Positions 22,063 to 24,929 of a stretch of DNA of 24,929 nucleotides are shown piece by piece (the stretch's first letter is position 1; every line of letters begins with the position of its first letter). The notes under the pieces are model-generated. The model saw only the letters and a program-made list of their open reading frames with translations, did not search any database and had not been told where the DNA came from. This stretch comes from an uncultured Bacilli bacterium (lineage in GTDB: Bacteria; Bacillota_I; Bacilli_A; RF39; UBA660), in assembly GCA_951800155.1 (NCBI GenBank), contig CATOJL010000004.1, forward strand, positions 1 through 24,929, given 5' to 3'. The position numbers and the translations under genes were made by a program.

Positions 22063-23451
22063 ATGATTGATATAAAAACAGATTCAAGAAAAGTAAAACC
22101 GGGGGATACATTTATTGCTATTCGTAATGTGGCTCGAGATGGTCATGATTATATTGAGGCAGCCATAGAGGCAGGTGCGAAAAAAATTATATGTGAGGAA
22201 GGAAATTATGCAGTTGAAACAGTAGTTGTTCCAAATACGAGAGTATATTTAGATGAATATTTATATGAAAAGTATTATCCAAAATTTTCTGATATGAAAT
22301 TTATTGGTGTGACAGGTACGAATGGAAAAACGACCATTTGTTATTTAATCTATCAAATGTTGATGAAATTGGGAAAAAAATGTGCTTATATTGGAACAAT
22401 AGGATTTTATTATCCAAATGGAAAGAGAGAATTAAACAACACAACACCAGATACGGATCTTTTATACGAAATGTTTTTAGAAGCAAAGGAAGCAGGATGT
22501 GAAATTGTAGTTATGGAGGTTTCTTCCCATGCTTTAGACTTAAATCGTATTTATGGAATTACTTATGATGAAGTGGCATTTACGAATTTGACACAAGATC
22601 ATTTAGACTACCATAAAACATTAGAAAACTATAGAGAAGCGAAAAAAATTCTATTTATGAAAACAAGAGGAGATAAGATTGCCGTTTTAAATAAAGATGA
22701 TGAACACTATTCTCACTTTTTGTTAGAAGAAAATAAAAATATGACAATCAGTTCTAAAGAAGGCAATGTAAAAATAGTATCTATTCAGTTTTCAAACTTA
22801 GGGACAAATTTTACTTTTTCTTTTGAAAACAATACCTATGAAACAGCAATTCATATGGTAGGAAGATACAATGTCTATAACTATTTAACAGCATTTTTAC
22901 TTGTTAAAAATTTAGGATTTTCAGTAGAAGAGATCCTTGCATTAAATGAAACTTTACAAGCACCTAAAGGACGTATGGAATTAATCCCTTATGGAACAAA
23001 TAGTATTTTTGTGGACTATGCCCATACACCAGATGCGGTGATAAATGTATTAAAAAATGCAAAGGAATATAAAACTGGAAAAATAATTACTCTTGTTGGT
23101 TGTGGGGGAGATAGAGATCCTTTAAAAAGACCAATTATGGGGCATGCAGCTGAGGTAGATTCAGATTATGTGATTTATACGAGTGATAATCCTAGAACAG
23201 AAGATCCAAGCCTTATTTTAGAAGATATTTTAAAAGGGGTAGAACAAGAGAATCATGAAGTTATTGTGGATAGAAAAGAAGCCATTTTAAAGGGAATGTC
23301 TTTATTAAAAGACAAAGATATTCTCATGATTCTTGGCAAAGGACATGAAGATTATCAAATTATTGGGAAGGAAAAACATCATTTTTCCGATCAAGAAATT
23401 GTATATGAATATATAAAACAAAATCCAGTAGAAAAGGAAAAAGTTTATTGA
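22063..23451 (+). CDS. murE: UDP-MurNAc-dipeptide ligase MurE, probably meso-diaminopimelate-adding
   Basis: ATP-dependent ligase adding the third stem-peptide residue. The protein opens with DSRKVKPGDTFIAI (7-20) of the substrate domain, then P-loop GVTGTNGKTT (82-91), NNTTPD (125-130), EVSSHAL (152-158) and TNLTQDHLDYH (174-184). YREAKKILF contains the probable carbamylated lysine, and FVDYAHTPD (316-324) precedes GCGGDRD. The acceptor-specificity loop reads DNPR (375-378), the motif typical of mDAP-adding enzymes; lysine-adding MurE differs here. 462 residues, slightly short of the common 480-500. AAGGAGG ribosome binding site; co-transcribed with murF. A terminator overlaps its stop. Confidence 0.94.
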   Translation: MIDIKTDSRKVKPGDTFIAIRNVARDGHDYIEAAIEAGAKKIICEEGNYAVETVVVPNTRVYLDEYLYEKYYPKFSDMKFIGVTGTNGKTTICYLIYQMLMKLGKKCAYIGTIGFYYPNGKRELNNTTPDTDLLYEMFLEAKEAGCEIVVMEVSSHALDLNRIYGITYDEVAFTNLTQDHLDYHKTLENYREAKKILFMKTRGDKIAVLNKDDEHYSHFLLEENKNMTISSKEGNVKIVSIQFSNLGTNFTFSFENNTYETAIHMVGRYNVYNYLTAFLLVKNLGFSVEEILALNETLQAPKGRMELIPYGTNSIFVDYAHTPDAVINVLKNAKEYKTGKIITLVGCGGDRDPLKRPIMGHAAEVDSDYVIYTSDNPRTEDPSLILEDILKGVEQENHEVIVDRKEAILKGMSLLKDKDILMILGKGHEDYQIIGKEKHHFSDQEIVYEYIKQNPVEKEKVY

Positions 23452-23468
23452 AAACATAAACTTTTTTT
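23438..23468 (+). terminator. terminator overlapping the murE stop
   Basis: AAAAAGTTTAT (23438-23448) and ATAAACTTTTT (23456-23466) form an 11-bp stem with a 7-base loop containing the TGA stop, followed by more T and a second T run. Confidence 0.75.
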
Positions 23469-23530
23469 CTGTTTTTTTGTGTGAGAAAAAGAGGGAAGAA
23501 TTTTCTTACTACAAAGTTTCTGTTTATTGG

Positions 23531-23614
23531 TATAGATAACTTCTTTATCTATAGAAGAGATTTTACGAGAGAGAGAGTTTTCTCTACCTACATTTTACAA
23601 TGTCTATTTTGTAA
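23531..23614 (+). repeat. tandem hairpins in the murE-alr intergenic region
   Basis: The 260-nt gap before alr holds a perfect 9-bp hairpin TATAGATAA/TTATCTATA (23531-23539 with 23545-23553), a GAGA-rich stretch, and a second hairpin TTACAA/TTGTAA (23595-23600 with 23609-23614). No T run follows either. The stems lie upstream of the alr -10 and so are probably not part of its mRNA. Confidence 0.4.
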
Positions 23615-23673
23615 TATAAGAGGATAAGCAGAAGTCCATTTTACATTCTATAGTATTTTTTGTTTAAATGTAG

Positions 23674-23679
23674 TATAAT
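23674..23679 (+). promoter_or_regulatory. -10 element of the alr promoter
   Basis: Perfect TATAAT at 23674-23679, 50 nt before the alr start. The -35 at 17 nt (TAGTAT) is poor. TACATT (23642-23647) and AATGTA (23667-23672) flank the spacer region as an inverted repeat, which could be a regulator site. Confidence 0.45.
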
Positions 23680-23729
23680 GTATACACATAGAAAGAGATA
23701 GTAGAAAAGAAGGCGAAAGTAGGGGAAAT

Positions 23730-24899
23730 ATGTATAGAAAGACATATGTGGAAATTGATGAAGAAAGAATAAAAAATAATATTAGAGAGATTAAAAAAAA
23801 ATATGATAATTACCAATACTATATTGGAGTTGTCAAGGGAAATGCTTATGGGCATGGTGTTTATATTACGAAGGTGATGAAGGAAGCTGGTATAAACTAT
23901 TTTGCTGTATCTTCCTTAGAGGAAGCTATAGAAGTGAGAAACTATGATAGAGATACACCTATTTTATGTTTAGAGCCAATTGATCCAAAATATATAGAGG
24001 ATATTTTAAAATATAAAGTTACAGTTACCATTGATAGTTTCTCTTTAGCACAGCTTTATCATGCATTAAAATTTAAAGGAAAAATAAAGGTTCATATAAA
24101 ATTAGATACAGGAATGAATCGTTTGGGTATAAAGAGGAAGGAAGAACTTCATCAAACTATAAAACTTTTAGAAGAGAATCATTCTTTTCTTATCGAAGGA
24201 ATTTATACACATTTAGCTACGACAGGGGTTTATGATATTTATTATGATCGACAAGTAGATACCTTTTTAGAATTTTTACAAGGGATCGATTTAGAAAAAA
24301 TACCTATCGTTCATATAGGACGTTCTTTAACACTTGTCAATCATGCTAAACTAGATATGGTAACAGGCATACGTTTAGGAATTATTTTATATGGTTTTAA
24401 CGGATCTCTTCCCATTTCTAGTGGAATAAGAGGCTATGTAAGCGAAGCAAAAAGGAAGCATTTTCTAAAAAAATACCATGTGAGTGAAACGGTAAGACAA
24501 AACGATTTAAAATTAAAAACGGCTTTTTCTCTTTATACAACTGTGATGAGTTTAAAGAAAATAAAAAGAGGAGAATTTGTTGGTTATGGAGCAAAATTTA
24601 TAGCAAAGGAAGATAATTTCATTGCGACGATTCCTATTGGATATGCGGATGGAATGAGTAAAAGTCTAAAATATGTTTCTATCCATGGAACGAAATATAA
24701 AATTATTGATGTATGTATGGATATGACAATGTTATCCGTAGATTCCTATGTCAATTTGCATGATAAAGTGGAAATTTTTGGAAATACTATTAGTATAAGA
24801 GAAGCAACGAACAACATAGGAGAAAATGCTTATCATCTTTTTATTCGTATTACGACACGAGTACCAAGAGTATATAAAGAGATAGAAATTAAATATTAA
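23730..24899 (+). CDS. alr: alanine racemase
   Basis: PLP-dependent conversion of L- to D-alanine for peptidoglycan. 389 residues. The PLP lysine K36 lies in VVKGNAYGHG; KLDTGMNRLGI (about 124-134), GIYTHLATT, the VTGIRLGIILYGF phosphate/PLP wall motif, the second-base tyrosine in FVGYGAKF, IPIGYADGMSK and VCMDMTML are all present. The start at 23730 follows AGGGGAAAT. The segment before the second domain (about 235-262, RGYVSEAKRKHFLKKYHVSE) is longer and more basic than usual. It follows murF-murE, the route that consumes D-Ala-D-Ala, under its own promoter. Confidence 0.95.
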   Translation: MYRKTYVEIDEERIKNNIREIKKKYDNYQYYIGVVKGNAYGHGVYITKVMKEAGINYFAVSSLEEAIEVRNYDRDTPILCLEPIDPKYIEDILKYKVTVTIDSFSLAQLYHALKFKGKIKVHIKLDTGMNRLGIKRKEELHQTIKLLEENHSFLIEGIYTHLATTGVYDIYYDRQVDTFLEFLQGIDLEKIPIVHIGRSLTLVNHAKLDMVTGIRLGIILYGFNGSLPISSGIRGYVSEAKRKHFLKKYHVSETVRQNDLKLKTAFSLYTTVMSLKKIKRGEFVGYGAKFIAKEDNFIATIPIGYADGMSKSLKYVSIHGTKYKIIDVCMDMTMLSVDSYVNLHDKVEIFGNTISIREATNNIGENAYHLFIRITTRVPRVYKEIEIKY

Positions 24900-24913
24900 A
24901 GCGAGGTGTTTCC

Positions 24914-24929
24914 ATGGATTTTGAAGTAC
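24914..24929 (+). CDS. start of a further gene (partial, cut by window end)
   Basis: GAGGTG (24903-24908) followed 5 nt later by ATG 24914 encodes MDFEV before the window ends. Closely downstream of alr, so probably co-transcribed. Too short to identify. Confidence 0.5.

Noticed and set aside
1..24929. CRISPR arrays, tRNA or rRNA genes, insertion sequences, prophage genes.
   Set aside because: No regularly spaced repeats, cloverleaf-like segments, transposase or phage proteins were seen on either strand.
1..24929. Recoding of a stop codon (TGA as Trp or TAG as an amino acid), considered because of the mollicute-like traits.
   Set aside because: TAA, TAG and TGA each end well-recognised genes at the expected lengths (for example infC and rpmI with TAG, nth and murE with TGA).

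Overview
The window is AT-rich DNA with standard-code genes, strong GGAGG-type ribosome binding sites and sigma-70/SigA-type promoters. Genes are tightly packed and mostly housekeeping. The gene neighbourhoods (infC-rpmI-rplT, dnaD-nth next to convergent ponA-recU, dusB near lysS, murF-murE-alr) are those of low-GC Firmicutes of the Bacilli type. Several traits point to an uncultured, gut-type Bacilli lineage (RF39/Erysipelotrichia-like) rather than a classic Bacillus: a ribosomal protein L20 with a Rho-N-like tail, a membrane-anchored MurF, a divergent LysRS, and a very large pilin-like protein with a C-terminal domain common in such genomes. The lineage assignment is inference. TAG, TAA and TGA are all used as stops, and a peptidoglycan pathway is present, so this is not a wall-less mollicute.

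Layout. 1-1762: infC leader (consensus promoter, hairpins, terminator-type attenuator), then infC, rpmI, rplT; infC most likely starts at an AUC codon. 1794-3124: dnaD-nth. 3123-6738: recU-ponA on the minus strand, converging on nth at a shared terminator. 6820-8324: a possible 34-residue ORF, a YebC-family gene, and two divergent small HTH regulators around an operator-like palindrome. 8445-9729: an unrecognised helical protein plus a coupled 40-codon ORF. 9802-15704: U32 protein, then dusB, an RDD membrane protein, lysS and a histidine phosphatase. 15745-18274: a long structured leader, a DUF4116-like gene whose best start is out of frame at an A8 run, a 59-residue ORF, and ackA. 18294-20440: a pilin-like surface protein behind a promoter with 16 consecutive G between -35 and -10. 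20460-24929: murF, murE, alr, and the first codons of another gene.

How it fits together. Translation is represented by IF3, L35, L20, LysRS, a dihydrouridine synthase, a U32-family protein and YebC. Cell-wall synthesis is represented by PBP1, MurF, MurE and Alr. DnaD, Nth and RecU serve replication and repair. Embedded in this conserved backbone is the most notable locus: a homopolymeric G tract (18307-18322) that sets the spacing of an otherwise consensus promoter (TTGACA, 23 nt, TATAAT). It drives a 10-codon leader peptide coupled to the 666-residue prepilin-like protein. This has the design of a phase-variable contingency locus: loss of about six G would restore the 17-nt optimum. A second possible slippage site is the A8 run at 16090-16097.
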